Source: Roseateles aquatilis (GTDB lineage Bacteria; Pseudomonadota; Gammaproteobacteria; Burkholderiales; Burkholderiaceae_C). From it: a stretch of 64,000 bases of DNA. Below, in pieces: positions 56,396 to 64,000 of the stretch (position 1 is the first letter of the stretch; every line of letters starts with the position of its first letter). Location: the NCBI RefSeq assembly GCF_002205645.1, contig NZ_NIOF01000018.1, positions 58,427 through 122,426 of the forward strand, in the 5' to 3' direction. A program made the position numbers and the translations under genes. Under the pieces are notes generated by a model. It saw only the letters and a list, made by a program, of their open reading frames with translations. It was not told the DNA's origin and ran no database searches.

Positions 56396-59043
56396 CTGAA
56401 ATCGCCCGCACCAGCCTCTTCGGCAAGCTCAATCCGCTGGCCTACAAGGCGATCGAAGGCGCCACCGTGTTCTGCAAGCTGCGCGGCAACCCGTATGTCG
56501 AGCTGCAGCACTGGATTTACCAGATCCTCAACACGCCGGACTCCGACCTGCACCGCATCGTCAAGCATTACGGGCTGGACGCGGCACAGCTGTCCACGGA
56601 CCTGCTGGCGTCGCTGGACCGGCTGCCGCGCGGCGCGAGCTCGGTCACCGACCTGTCGAGCTGGGTCGAGAACGCGGTGGAGCGGGGCTGGGTCTACGGC
56701 TCGTTGATGTTCGGCGACACGCAGGTCCGCACCGGCCACCTGGTGCTGGGGCTGCTCAAGACCGCGTCGATGCGCAACGTGCTGCTGGCCGTGTCCAAGC
56801 AGTTCGACAAGATCCCCGTCGACGACCTGAGCGAGCATTTCAACCAGGTCGTCGAGGGCTCGCCGGAGCGCAGCATGCGCGCCGCGGAGCCGGGCGCGGA
56901 CCCGGGCGATGCCAGCGGCGCGATCGCGCCGGCGGCGATGGGCAAGCAGGAGGGGCTGAAGCGTTTCGCGGTCGACCTGACCGAGCGCGCGCGCAACGGC
57001 GAGATCGATCCCATCGCCGGCCGCGACGAGGAGATCCGCCAGATCGTCGACATCCTGATGCGGCGCCGCCAGAACAATCCCATCCTCACCGGCGAGGCCG
57101 GCGTCGGCAAGACGGCGGTGGTGGAGGGCTTCGCCCTGCGCCTGGCGCAGGGCGACGTGCCGCCGCAGTTGAAGGACGTGTCGCTGTACATGCTGGACAT
57201 CGGCCTGCTGCAGGCGGGCGCGAGCATGAAGGGCGAATTCGAGAACCGCCTGCGCCAGGTCATCGACGAGGTGCAGGCCTCGCCCAAGCCCATCATCCTG
57301 TTCATCGACGAGGCGCACACGCTGATCGGCGCTGGGGGCGCGGCCGGCACCGGCGACGCGGCCAACCTGCTCAAGCCGGCGCTGGCGCGCGGCAAGCTGC
57401 GCACCATCGCGGCGACGACCTGGGCCGAGTACAAGAAGCACATCGAGAAGGACCCCGCGCTGACGCGGCGCTTCCAGGTCGTGCAGGTGCCCGAGCCCGA
57501 CGAGGCCAAGGCGGTGCTGATGCTGCGCGGCGTGGCGTCCATCCTGGAGACGCACCACCGCGTGGCGCTGCTGGATGAAGGCATCGAGGCGGCGGTGCGG
57601 CTCTCCCACCGCTACATCCCCGCGCGCCAGTTGCCCGACAAGGCGGTGAGCCTGCTGGACACCGCCTGCGCCCGCGTGGCGGTCAGCCAGCACGCGACGC
57701 CGGCCGAGCTGGAGGACTGCCTGCGCCGCATCCAGGCGCTGGAGGTGGAGCGCGAGATCATCGATCGCGAGGGCGCGATCGGCATCGACGTCGCCGAGCG
57801 CAAGCGCCGCGTCGCGGCCGACCTGGACGAGGCGCAGACGCGTCGCGCGCTGCTGGAGGCGCGGCACGCGAAGGAGAAGGCGCTGGTGGACCGCGTGCTG
57901 GAACTGCACGCGCTGCTGCGCAAGGACGGCGAGGGCGCCCCGACCGACGCGGAGCGCGAGCCGCTGCTGGTCGAGCTGCGGGATCTGCGCGGCCAGCTCA
58001 CCGCGCTGCAGGGCGACGCGCCGCTGATCCTGCCGACGGTGGACGAGCAGGCGGTGGCCGCGGTGGTGCAGGACTGGACCGGCATCCCCGTGGGCCGCAT
58101 GGTGCGCAACGAGCTGCAGGCGGTGCTGCAACTGGCCGACACGCTGAACCAGCGCGTCGTGGGGCAGCGGCACGCGCTGGAAATGATCGCGCGCCGCATC
58201 GAAGTGTCGAGGGCGCGGCTGGACAACCCGAACAAGCCGATCGGCGTGTTCATGCTGGCCGGCACCTCGGGCGTGGGCAAGACCGAGACCGCGCTGGCGC
58301 TGGCCGAGGCGCTGTACGGCGGCGAGCAGAACGTCATCACCATCAACATGAGCGAGTTCCAGGAGGCGCACACGGTCTCCACGCTGAAGGGCTCGCCCCC
58401 GGGCTACGTCGGCTACGGCGAGGGCGGCGTGCTGACCGAGGCGGTGCGGCGCCGGCCCTACAGCGTGGTGCTGCTGGACGAGGTCGAGAAGGCCCACCCG
58501 GATGTGCACGAGCTCTTCTTCCAGGTCTTCGACAAGGGCTGGATGGAGGACGGCGAGGGCCGCTACATCGACTTCAAGAACACCATCATCCTGCTGACCA
58601 GCAACGCCGGCAGCGACCTGATCATGAAGCTGTGCGCGGACCCCGAGCTGATGCCCGAGCCCGACGGCATCGCCAAGGCGCTGCGCGAGCCGCTGCTGAA
58701 GATATTTCCGGCGGCGCTGCTGGGGCGCCTGGTGACGATCCCGTATTACCCGCTCAGCGAGGAAATGCTGGGCCAGATCGTGCGCCTGCAACTGGGCCGC
58801 ATCCAGAAGCGCGTGGGCGAGAACCTGGACGTGCCGCTGAGCTTCGACGACGAGGTGGTGAAGCTGATCATCAGCCGCTGTAACGAGGTGGAGAGCGGCG
58901 GGCGCGTGGTCGACGCGATCCTGACCAACACCGTGCTGCCGCGCATCAGCCGCGAGTACCTGACGCGGCTGACGAACGGCCAGGCGATCACGAAGGTGGC
59001 GCTGAGCGTGAAGGACGGGGACTTCGCCTACGGGTTCGATTGA
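56392..59043 (+). CDS. tssH: Type VI secretion AAA+ ATPase TssH (ClpV)
   Basis: ClpV disassembles the contracted TssBC sheath for re-use. It has 883 residues. The N-terminal Clp_N-type domain (about 10-150) is followed by the first AAA+ module (Walker A GEAGVGKTA, about 234-242; Walker B ILFIDEAHTLIGAG) and a short coiled-coil middle domain (about 430-540). The second AAA+ module has Walker A GTSGVGKTE (about 624-632) and Walker B VVLLDEVEKAHPDV. The start overlaps the tssG stop. Confidence 0.96.
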   Translation: MTEIARTSLFGKLNPLAYKAIEGATVFCKLRGNPYVELQHWIYQILNTPDSDLHRIVKHYGLDAAQLSTDLLASLDRLPRGASSVTDLSSWVENAVERGWVYGSLMFGDTQVRTGHLVLGLLKTASMRNVLLAVSKQFDKIPVDDLSEHFNQVVEGSPERSMRAAEPGADPGDASGAIAPAAMGKQEGLKRFAVDLTERARNGEIDPIAGRDEEIRQIVDILMRRRQNNPILTGEAGVGKTAVVEGFALRLAQGDVPPQLKDVSLYMLDIGLLQAGASMKGEFENRLRQVIDEVQASPKPIILFIDEAHTLIGAGGAAGTGDAANLLKPALARGKLRTIAATTWAEYKKHIEKDPALTRRFQVVQVPEPDEAKAVLMLRGVASILETHHRVALLDEGIEAAVRLSHRYIPARQLPDKAVSLLDTACARVAVSQHATPAELEDCLRRIQALEVEREIIDREGAIGIDVAERKRRVAADLDEAQTRRALLEARHAKEKALVDRVLELHALLRKDGEGAPTDAEREPLLVELRDLRGQLTALQGDAPLILPTVDEQAVAAVVQDWTGIPVGRMVRNELQAVLQLADTLNQRVVGQRHALEMIARRIEVSRARLDNPNKPIGVFMLAGTSGVGKTETALALAEALYGGEQNVITINMSEFQEAHTVSTLKGSPPGYVGYGEGGVLTEAVRRRPYSVVLLDEVEKAHPDVHELFFQVFDKGWMEDGEGRYIDFKNTIILLTSNAGSDLIMKLCADPELMPEPDGIAKALREPLLKIFPAALLGRLVTIPYYPLSEEMLGQIVRLQLGRIQKRVGENLDVPLSFDDEVVKLIISRCNEVESGGRVVDAILTNTVLPRISREYLTRLTNGQAITKVALSVKDGDFAYGFD

Positions 59044-59221
59044 GGCGTCAGATCGCCGCGCCGCCGTGGGACCGTGGCGCCGTCGCACAGCAGCACCGTC
59101 AAGAGGCCGGCTCCGCAATCCGGAAGGCCCGTCTCAGCATTTGACCGATGGCGGCCGCCGGTGGCGGTTCCTATGCTGCGAGGCATCGCGGGCGAGCGGG
59201 CCCGGCAGCGAGATCGGCGTC

Positions 59222-60664
59222 ATGAAGAGTCACGATACCGGCGCCGCCATGGCGCAGCGGCAGCCCGCGGCGGGAGCGCGCGAGACGGTCCCGGGCGCGC
59301 CCAGCCCGACGATGAGCGGCATCGGGCGCCATCAGGCGGCCATCAACCAGTCGCCACGCATGGTGGCGCAGCGCCTCGCCATCGAGTCCGCTGTACGAGG
59401 CGCGCCGCCGACCATCGACACCGCGGGCGTCGTGCAGCGCGAGGGCGACGACTGGGCGTTGGACAGCACCACCAAGATGCGCCAGGAACTCGATGCGTCC
59501 AAGCACGGCCGGCGCTACGCGTTCAAGTTCGATCATGGTGGAGCCAACGCCGGCTTCGGCACCGCGCTGCATCACCATGTCTCGCGGGCGAAGATGAGCG
59601 AGCTCACGGCCTCCTACAAGAAGAGCCAGACCTACCAGAGCAAGATGAAGCGCGGGACGGACAAGGACGAGCTCGGCGCGGCGCTGTCGGGCTTCCAGAA
59701 GGCGATCGGTGAGTTTGGCAGCCAGGCGTCGCTGGATTCGCAGGACATGGAAACGATCCTGCACAACCTGCCGATGAACCTGCATTACGGCCCCGCGATC
59801 GTGAAGTCCGACCCGGGCAGCGCCTTCGATCCCAGTACCCAACCCCGCGCGGGCGGCAACGGCGAGCGCGAGCTGGAGCCGACCTCGGCGGCACTGTCGG
59901 GTTTCGCGACCACGTATCAGGACGCGCTCGATCAGCTCCCGTCCGACAGCACCGGCGCCTTGCTGGCCGAAACCTGGACCTCGCTGACCACGCAGCTGCG
60001 GGCGGCCCATGCCCTCTACCTGCAGCATCCGAATCTGGTGCACACCAGCCACGGCGCCATCGCCGTCAACGAGGAGCAGTGGATCACCACCGACCAGTCG
60101 GACACCTGGGCCAAACGCGGCCTCAACAAGTGGCCGTCGCTGGACGCGGCGAAACAACGCTTCGCGGAACGCACGGCCCCGCTGGCCGCCGGCGCCGCGG
60201 GCCTGGCCATCCATCACGACTTCACGATCGCGGCCAACGGCGGCGTGGTCACCATCCGGGTGGGCTGCTCCGCCGCGGATCTGGTGCACTTCTGTAACCG
60301 TCACACGTTCAGGCACTTCGACCCGGGGCAGATCAAGCTGCTCAACACCTTCTTCGATCCAGGCTCGACCCTGGTGCAGGTCACGGCCGCGGCGCAGCAG
60401 GCATTCGGCTTCGTGGAGGCGGAGTTGAGGCGTCAGTTGCCGAGCGGCGTCGAGGACTATGAGATCACCGGCGGGTTGATCGAGCTGCTGGCGAGCGATG
60501 GACTGACGTTCAGCGCGAACGCGCGCGAGATGACCGTCATCGACCGCGACGACCTGTGGGCCGCCGCGGTCGACGGCGCGGTGCAACTGGTGAGCCTGGT
60601 GCCCGTGGGCTCGGCCTACGACAGCTACGACGCCGGGCTGCTCGCCTCGCTGAATCTGCCGTGA
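59222..60664 (+). CDS. Unknown cargo-like protein A, downstream of tssH
   Basis: This 480-residue protein is of no family I recognise with confidence. The first 75 residues carry INQSPRMVAQR (41-51) and GVVQRE (69-74), a layout I associate with cargo of extracellular contractile injection systems; the same signature occurs in the next gene. The rest is mixed helical with a His-rich site ALHHHVSRAKMSEL (about 115-128) and LVHFCNRHTFRHFDPGQIKL (about 357-376), which could bind metal. I chose the ATG at 59222; the frame is open upstream without conserved-looking residues. It starts 178 bases after tssH. A T6SS effector role is inferred from position. Confidence 0.7.
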   Translation: MKSHDTGAAMAQRQPAAGARETVPGAPSPTMSGIGRHQAAINQSPRMVAQRLAIESAVRGAPPTIDTAGVVQREGDDWALDSTTKMRQELDASKHGRRYAFKFDHGGANAGFGTALHHHVSRAKMSELTASYKKSQTYQSKMKRGTDKDELGAALSGFQKAIGEFGSQASLDSQDMETILHNLPMNLHYGPAIVKSDPGSAFDPSTQPRAGGNGERELEPTSAALSGFATTYQDALDQLPSDSTGALLAETWTSLTTQLRAAHALYLQHPNLVHTSHGAIAVNEEQWITTDQSDTWAKRGLNKWPSLDAAKQRFAERTAPLAAGAAGLAIHHDFTIAANGGVVTIRVGCSAADLVHFCNRHTFRHFDPGQIKLLNTFFDPGSTLVQVTAAAQQAFGFVEAELRRQLPSGVEDYEITGGLIELLASDGLTFSANAREMTVIDRDDLWAAAVDGAVQLVSLVPVGSAYDSYDAGLLASLNLP

Positions 60665-60682
60665 CGGCGTGAGAGACATTCG

Positions 60683-61777
60683 ATGGCACGCGCAGCAATG
60701 GATCGTCCCCCCCGCGACGTGTCGCGGTCAGGCGAGGAGCGCGCCGCCGCGTCGCGGGCGGGTGCCCACGATGGCGCCCGCGGTCCGACGGCCGAGGTCC
60801 GGCAGGGCGCTGGTCGCGCCGTCGATCAAGGGACGCGGCAGCTCAAGCAGGAGGCGTTGATCGCCGGTGTCGCCAGCAGCCCGCGCCAACAAGGCCAGCA
60901 GCGGCGCCTGGGGGCGTTGGTGGGCGAGCCGGCCGTGGCGTCGCCGCACGCGTCGCTCGCGGCATCCGTCCCGCGACACGGGATCGCCGGCGCCGATGGC
61001 GTCGTCCAGGGGCGTTTCATGGCACCGAGGGGCGGGCCCATGCGGGGCTGGGTGCAGAAGCTGCTCGGTATCCCCTCGGTCGCCGGCATGTTGGAGGACC
61101 CGGACTTCATCGTGCGTTTCGAGACAAGGAACGATCCCGAGGACAGGGCCGAGGGATACACGAGGGATGAAGACGGCGTGCTCGTCATCGGCGTCAACCT
61201 GGCCCGTGTCACGAACGAGGGGCACGCGCTGCACGTGCTCACGCATGAACTGGTGCTGCACGCCGAGGGCGCCTGGGTCGACGGCTCGCTGGAGAACGTG
61301 CTGGACCGCGACACCATCCAGGGGCAGCATGGGGAGATCGTCGAGCAGCGCGTGCAGGCTCCCGATCAGACGCTCGTCGACGGCAGCTACCGCAACGCGC
61401 AACGCATCGTGGTCGAGCAACTGGCGGAGCAGGACCACTACCAGTCGATCGCCGACTTCGTCGTCGCCGGGATGGCGGAGCAGGTCAACGTGATGTACAT
61501 GACGCTGCAGAACCACTTCGCGCACGTGGACCAGAACGACCCGCCCAACACCCAGTACGGGCGCGCCTTCACCAGCGCCAATCTGACGAAGGCCCGCAAC
61601 AACATCGTGCTGGCGTGGAACCACGTCGCCCAGACGATGCAGGCGCGGCGGGCCCAGGTGCAGCAGGCGCAGCGGCAGCCCATCAATCAGGCCCTCCTCG
61701 CGGTGCGGGCGGCCAAGGACCAACATCTCCAGTCGATCGACGACTTGCTGCAGGCCGCCCGGCAGCGTGGGCTGTAG
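60683..61777 (+). CDS. Unknown cargo-like protein B, downstream of tssH
   Basis: This 364-residue protein begins with about 110 disordered residues, Ala/Arg-rich, containing ASSPRQQGQQRR (64-75) and GVVQGRF (106-112), matching the layout in the previous gene. The middle holds LTHELVLHAEGAW (186-198), where H188-E189 and H193 form HExxxH, one residue longer than the zincin HExxH. The C-terminal half is helical, Gln-rich and rich in long amphipathic segments (RRAQVQQAQRQPINQALLAV). It starts 18 bases after protein A on the same strand. Function is unknown; a metal-dependent activity is possible only. Confidence 0.7.
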   Translation: MARAAMDRPPRDVSRSGEERAAASRAGAHDGARGPTAEVRQGAGRAVDQGTRQLKQEALIAGVASSPRQQGQQRRLGALVGEPAVASPHASLAASVPRHGIAGADGVVQGRFMAPRGGPMRGWVQKLLGIPSVAGMLEDPDFIVRFETRNDPEDRAEGYTRDEDGVLVIGVNLARVTNEGHALHVLTHELVLHAEGAWVDGSLENVLDRDTIQGQHGEIVEQRVQAPDQTLVDGSYRNAQRIVVEQLAEQDHYQSIADFVVAGMAEQVNVMYMTLQNHFAHVDQNDPPNTQYGRAFTSANLTKARNNIVLAWNHVAQTMQARRAQVQQAQRQPINQALLAVRAAKDQHLQSIDDLLQAARQRGL

Positions 61778-61800
61778 GGCCGCGGCCGGGCGCCACGCGT

Positions 61801-62724
61801 TCACCGCCGCAGGACCTGGATGAGCGCCGCCAGTTCCTCGTTCTCCAGGCCCTTGGCGGACGCCTGCCCCAACCAGCCGTCCACCAGCGACGGCAGCTCG
61901 GCGTTGATGCCCAGGCGCCTGGACGCGTCGAGGATGCGGCGCACCGCGGGCACGGAGATCCGCATCGGGCTCTGCGTCATGCGGAAGTCCCCCGAGGCGA
62001 TGACCTGACCCTGGTGCTCGAAGAAGGCGCCGAAGCTCGGCGCGATCGCGCGCACCAGGCGGCCGTAGGTGGCCACGTCCATGCCGGCGACCTCGGCGAT
62101 GTGGGCGCCATGCAGGAAACCGGCGTAGGCGCCGTAGACGTAGGACAGCGTGGCCAGGTCCATGAACGCGGCGGCGTCGATCGCGTCGCCCAGGTAGACC
62201 AGGTGGCCGGCCAGGACCTTCAGCAGCGGCTCGACGCGGTCGAACTGCGCCTTCGGGCCGGACAGGAACAGCGGCGTGTCCGGCTGCCCCATCTGCTGCG
62301 GCGCGGCCTGGATGGCGCCGTCGAGGTAGTGGCCGCCGTGCCGCTGCACGCGTGCCTGCACGCGGCGGGCATCGTCGGGCCCGCCGGTGCCGAGGTTGAT
62401 GATCAGCCGGCCCCGGAGCGCTTCGCTCACGCCGGGCTGATCCAGGATCGCTTCGGCGGCCTGATAGTCCAGCACGCACACGAAGATCACGTCGCTGGCG
62501 GCGATGGCGGCGGCGGGCGTGGCGGCCAGCGCGGCGCCGCGCTCGATCAGGGCGGCGGCCTTGTCGGGGCTGCGATTCCACAAGGTCAAGCGATGGCCGG
62601 ACTTCAACAGCAGATCGGCCAGCGCGAGGCCCATCGGGCCCAGGCCGATCACGGCGAGGGGAGTCGCCGCGGAGGCGGGTGCGGTGCTGGTGCCGGTGGC
62701 GCGGGTGTCGGCGGGAACGTTCAT
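61801..62724 (-). CDS. NAD(P)-dependent oxidoreductase, imine-reductase-like
   Basis: This 307-residue protein has a Rossmann NAD(P) site GLGPMGLALADLLL (about 27-40) after a short Thr/Ala-rich start, with WNRSPDKAAALIE after it. The C-terminal helical domain contains DAAAFMDLATLSYVYGAYAGF, close to the D-containing motif of imine reductases and beta-hydroxyacid dehydrogenases. The exact substrate cannot be deduced. GGAG precedes the ATG. It converges with cargo gene B (23 bases apart) and is divergent from an XRE regulator. Confidence 0.85.
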   Translation of the reverse strand: MNVPADTRATGTSTAPASAATPLAVIGLGPMGLALADLLLKSGHRLTLWNRSPDKAAALIERGAALAATPAAAIAASDVIFVCVLDYQAAEAILDQPGVSEALRGRLIINLGTGGPDDARRVQARVQRHGGHYLDGAIQAAPQQMGQPDTPLFLSGPKAQFDRVEPLLKVLAGHLVYLGDAIDAAAFMDLATLSYVYGAYAGFLHGAHIAEVAGMDVATYGRLVRAIAPSFGAFFEHQGQVIASGDFRMTQSPMRISVPAVRRILDASRRLGINAELPSLVDGWLGQASAKGLENEELAALIQVLRR

Positions 62725-62953
62725 CTCATCTCCATGTCTGCCCGGCGGAAGTGCCGGGCGAGGCGCCATGGTGGAGAGCGCGTTGGCGGCGGGCAATTAC
62801 CTTGCTGTTCAGTCGCGGTTTGACGCACGAGGTCGGCAAAGAGTCCCGATTGGGTGTGGGGCCGCGCTCGGCGTCGATGCGAGGCCGCGCCATCGCCCTT
62901 AGGCTGCGACCTGCCGCGAGCTTGGCGCGGCACGACCACGGAGCGAGGACGAG

Positions 62954-63739
62954 ATGGAATTGGCGCAATTGCTGAAAGGCGCACGCGTGTCGAGCGGACA
63001 GAGCCAGTTGGCGTTGGCCGTGCGGATGGGTGTGTCGCAGCGCCACGTGAATTTCGTCGAGGGCGCCCGCTCGCGTCCCAGCCGGGTCCTGTTGCTGGAC
63101 TGGCTGGCGCAGACCGACAGTCCGCCGTCGATGTTCAATGCCGCGCTGCGGATGGCGGGCTACGCCGCGTTGAGCGACACGGACCACGTGACCCCTTGCG
63201 AGTCGGGCTGCGATACGGCGGTGCTGCGGGCGCTCGACCTGCACATGCCGAATCCGGGGTTCGTCTTCGATGCTGATTGGCGCGTGATGCGCTTCAACGC
63301 ATCGGCGTTGTGGCTGATCGATCAGGTGATGCCGGACCTGGCGCCGACGACGCCCGGTGAGCGGCTGGACATGATCGCGGCGCTGGCGAGTCCGCGGGGC
63401 TGGCTGTCTCGCGTTCACCGGCCCGTGGAGGTCGGCGCGGCACTGCTGGCGCAGTTGCGCGCCGAGCAGTGGTCGCGGCCCGCGCTCGCGCCGCGCGTCG
63501 ATGCGCTGGAGACGGCGCTGCGCGAGCGTTTCGGGGACGACGTGCTGCGCTCGTCGAGGGCGCCGACGACGACGTATCTGGACCTGGTGCTGGAGACGGA
63601 CCTGGGGCCGCTGTCGTTCTCCGTGCTTCAGTCCTGGACGGGGCTGCCGACGGACCAGGACGCGACTTCGTCGAGGGCGGAGTTGTGGTTCCCGACGGAT
63701 GACGGCACGGCGGCGGTGGTGCGGGAGGCGATGGGCTGA
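62954..63739 (+). CDS. XRE-family regulator with MmyB-like ligand domain
   Basis: This 261-residue regulator has an N-terminal helix-turn-helix (LLKGARVSSGQSQLALAVRM, VSQRHVNFVEGARSRPS) and a C-terminal PAS-like MmyB/MLTR ligand domain (PNPGFVFDADWRVMRFNASA to LDLVLETDLGPLSF). These regulators often control an adjacent divergent oxidoreductase, here the imine-reductase-like gene across 229 bases. Confidence 0.87.
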   Translation: MELAQLLKGARVSSGQSQLALAVRMGVSQRHVNFVEGARSRPSRVLLLDWLAQTDSPPSMFNAALRMAGYAALSDTDHVTPCESGCDTAVLRALDLHMPNPGFVFDADWRVMRFNASALWLIDQVMPDLAPTTPGERLDMIAALASPRGWLSRVHRPVEVGAALLAQLRAEQWSRPALAPRVDALETALRERFGDDVLRSSRAPTTTYLDLVLETDLGPLSFSVLQSWTGLPTDQDATSSRAELWFPTDDGTAAVVREAMG

Positions 63740-63935
63740 AGGAGGGGTGTCGGGGTCCGCGGACTGCAGGCGGGAGTTTCAAGGGGGTGATCGATTTGCC
63801 GGCGCTTTGTGCGCTATGGGCCTCAATGGCTCGGAGGGGGCCGGGGCTGGCAGAGGGCGGATCTTCACGCGATTTCTGAAGGGCCGTTCGTCGGGGGTGT
63901 GTCAGAAATTCTGTGTTTGAGGCGCTTCTACGAGG

Positions 63936-64000
63936 CTACGAGCCGGTCCTGGTGAATCGGTCTGCGTAGAGGATGGCGAATTGGTTCATTGCCTCTCGCC
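63936..64000 (-). CDS. Possible C-terminal end of a gene running off the window
   Basis: On the minus strand a frame entering from the right edge reads REAMNQFAILYADRFTRTGS and stops at 63938-63936. It looks like ordinary protein but is too short to identify. The 196 bases between the XRE gene and this stop contain nothing I recognise. Confidence 0.3.
   Translation of the reverse strand, partial: REAMNQFAILYADRFTRTGS

Noticed and set aside
55909..59118. A minus-strand open frame of over 1000 codons across tssG and tssH
   Set aside because: It is antisense to clearly coding T6SS genes, and its composition is typical of a high-GC shadow.
59141..59177. TTGACC and TATGCT as a promoter of the cargo genes
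   Set aside because: The two boxes are 25 bases apart, too far for a sigma-70 promoter.
59066..59221. Longer N-terminus for cargo protein A
   Set aside because: The added part is Arg/Trp-rich, has no ribosome-binding site and does not fit the low-complexity tag layout. The ATG at 59222 is preferred.

Overview
This window is GC-rich chromosomal DNA of a betaproteobacterium of the order Burkholderiales. I judge a Roseateles/Mitsuaria/Rubrivivax-type organism most likely. The evidence is gene order: folC-SPOR protein-cvpA-purF-metZ, dapC-dapD-pilU-dapE-prmB and smc-zipA are all arrangements known from that order. Codon use is uniformly high-GC. The genus assignment is inference, because there is no rRNA in the window.

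Layout. 1-7473 (+): a housekeeping run with folC, a DedD-like SPOR protein, cvpA, purF, metZ and gltX. 7459-8530 (+): a tRNA locus with a tandemly duplicated Ala(GGC)-Glu(TTC)-Asp(GTC) set, a promoter and a strong terminator. 8686-10755: a helix-hairpin-helix protein coupled to lexA (-), divergent from an L-asparaginase (+), with an SOS box between them. 10880-11895 (-): the organic peroxide pair ohrR-ohr. 12088-14957 (-): an ABC-F ATPase and prmB. 14954-19581 (-): lysine/diaminopimelate genes dapE, dapD and dapC, with a pilU ATPase among them. 19670-20818 (-): a DUF433/DUF5615 toxin-antitoxin-like module with its own promoter and palindromic operator. Then a SET-domain protein and queF (-), followed by smc and zipA (+).

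26774-43794 is regulatory and accessory: a FadR-type regulator; a PAS histidine kinase with two response regulators, one carrying an HD-GYP-like domain; a TSUP permease; a class C beta-lactamase; two small proteins (DUF1801 and VOC); and a heavy-metal RND efflux operon (czcCBA-like plus a small lipoprotein) divergent from an OmpR/QseC-type two-component pair. 44061-46866 (+) holds a NarL-type regulator and a hybrid kinase, followed by a very GC-rich long inverted repeat.

47144-61777 (+) is a type VI secretion system block: tssA, tssB, tssC, two hcp paralogues, tagJ, tssE, tssF, tssG and tssH (clpV). Two adjacent cargo-like genes of unknown function follow. They share an N-terminal signature (SPR, then QR, then GVVQ) but have unrelated bodies. 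This is the most interesting part of the window. The genes for the membrane complex (tssJ, tssL, tssM), tssK, VgrG and PAAR are not present here and must lie elsewhere if the machine works. The window ends with an imine-reductase-like gene (-), a divergent XRE regulator (+) and probably the last codons of a minus-strand gene running off the end.
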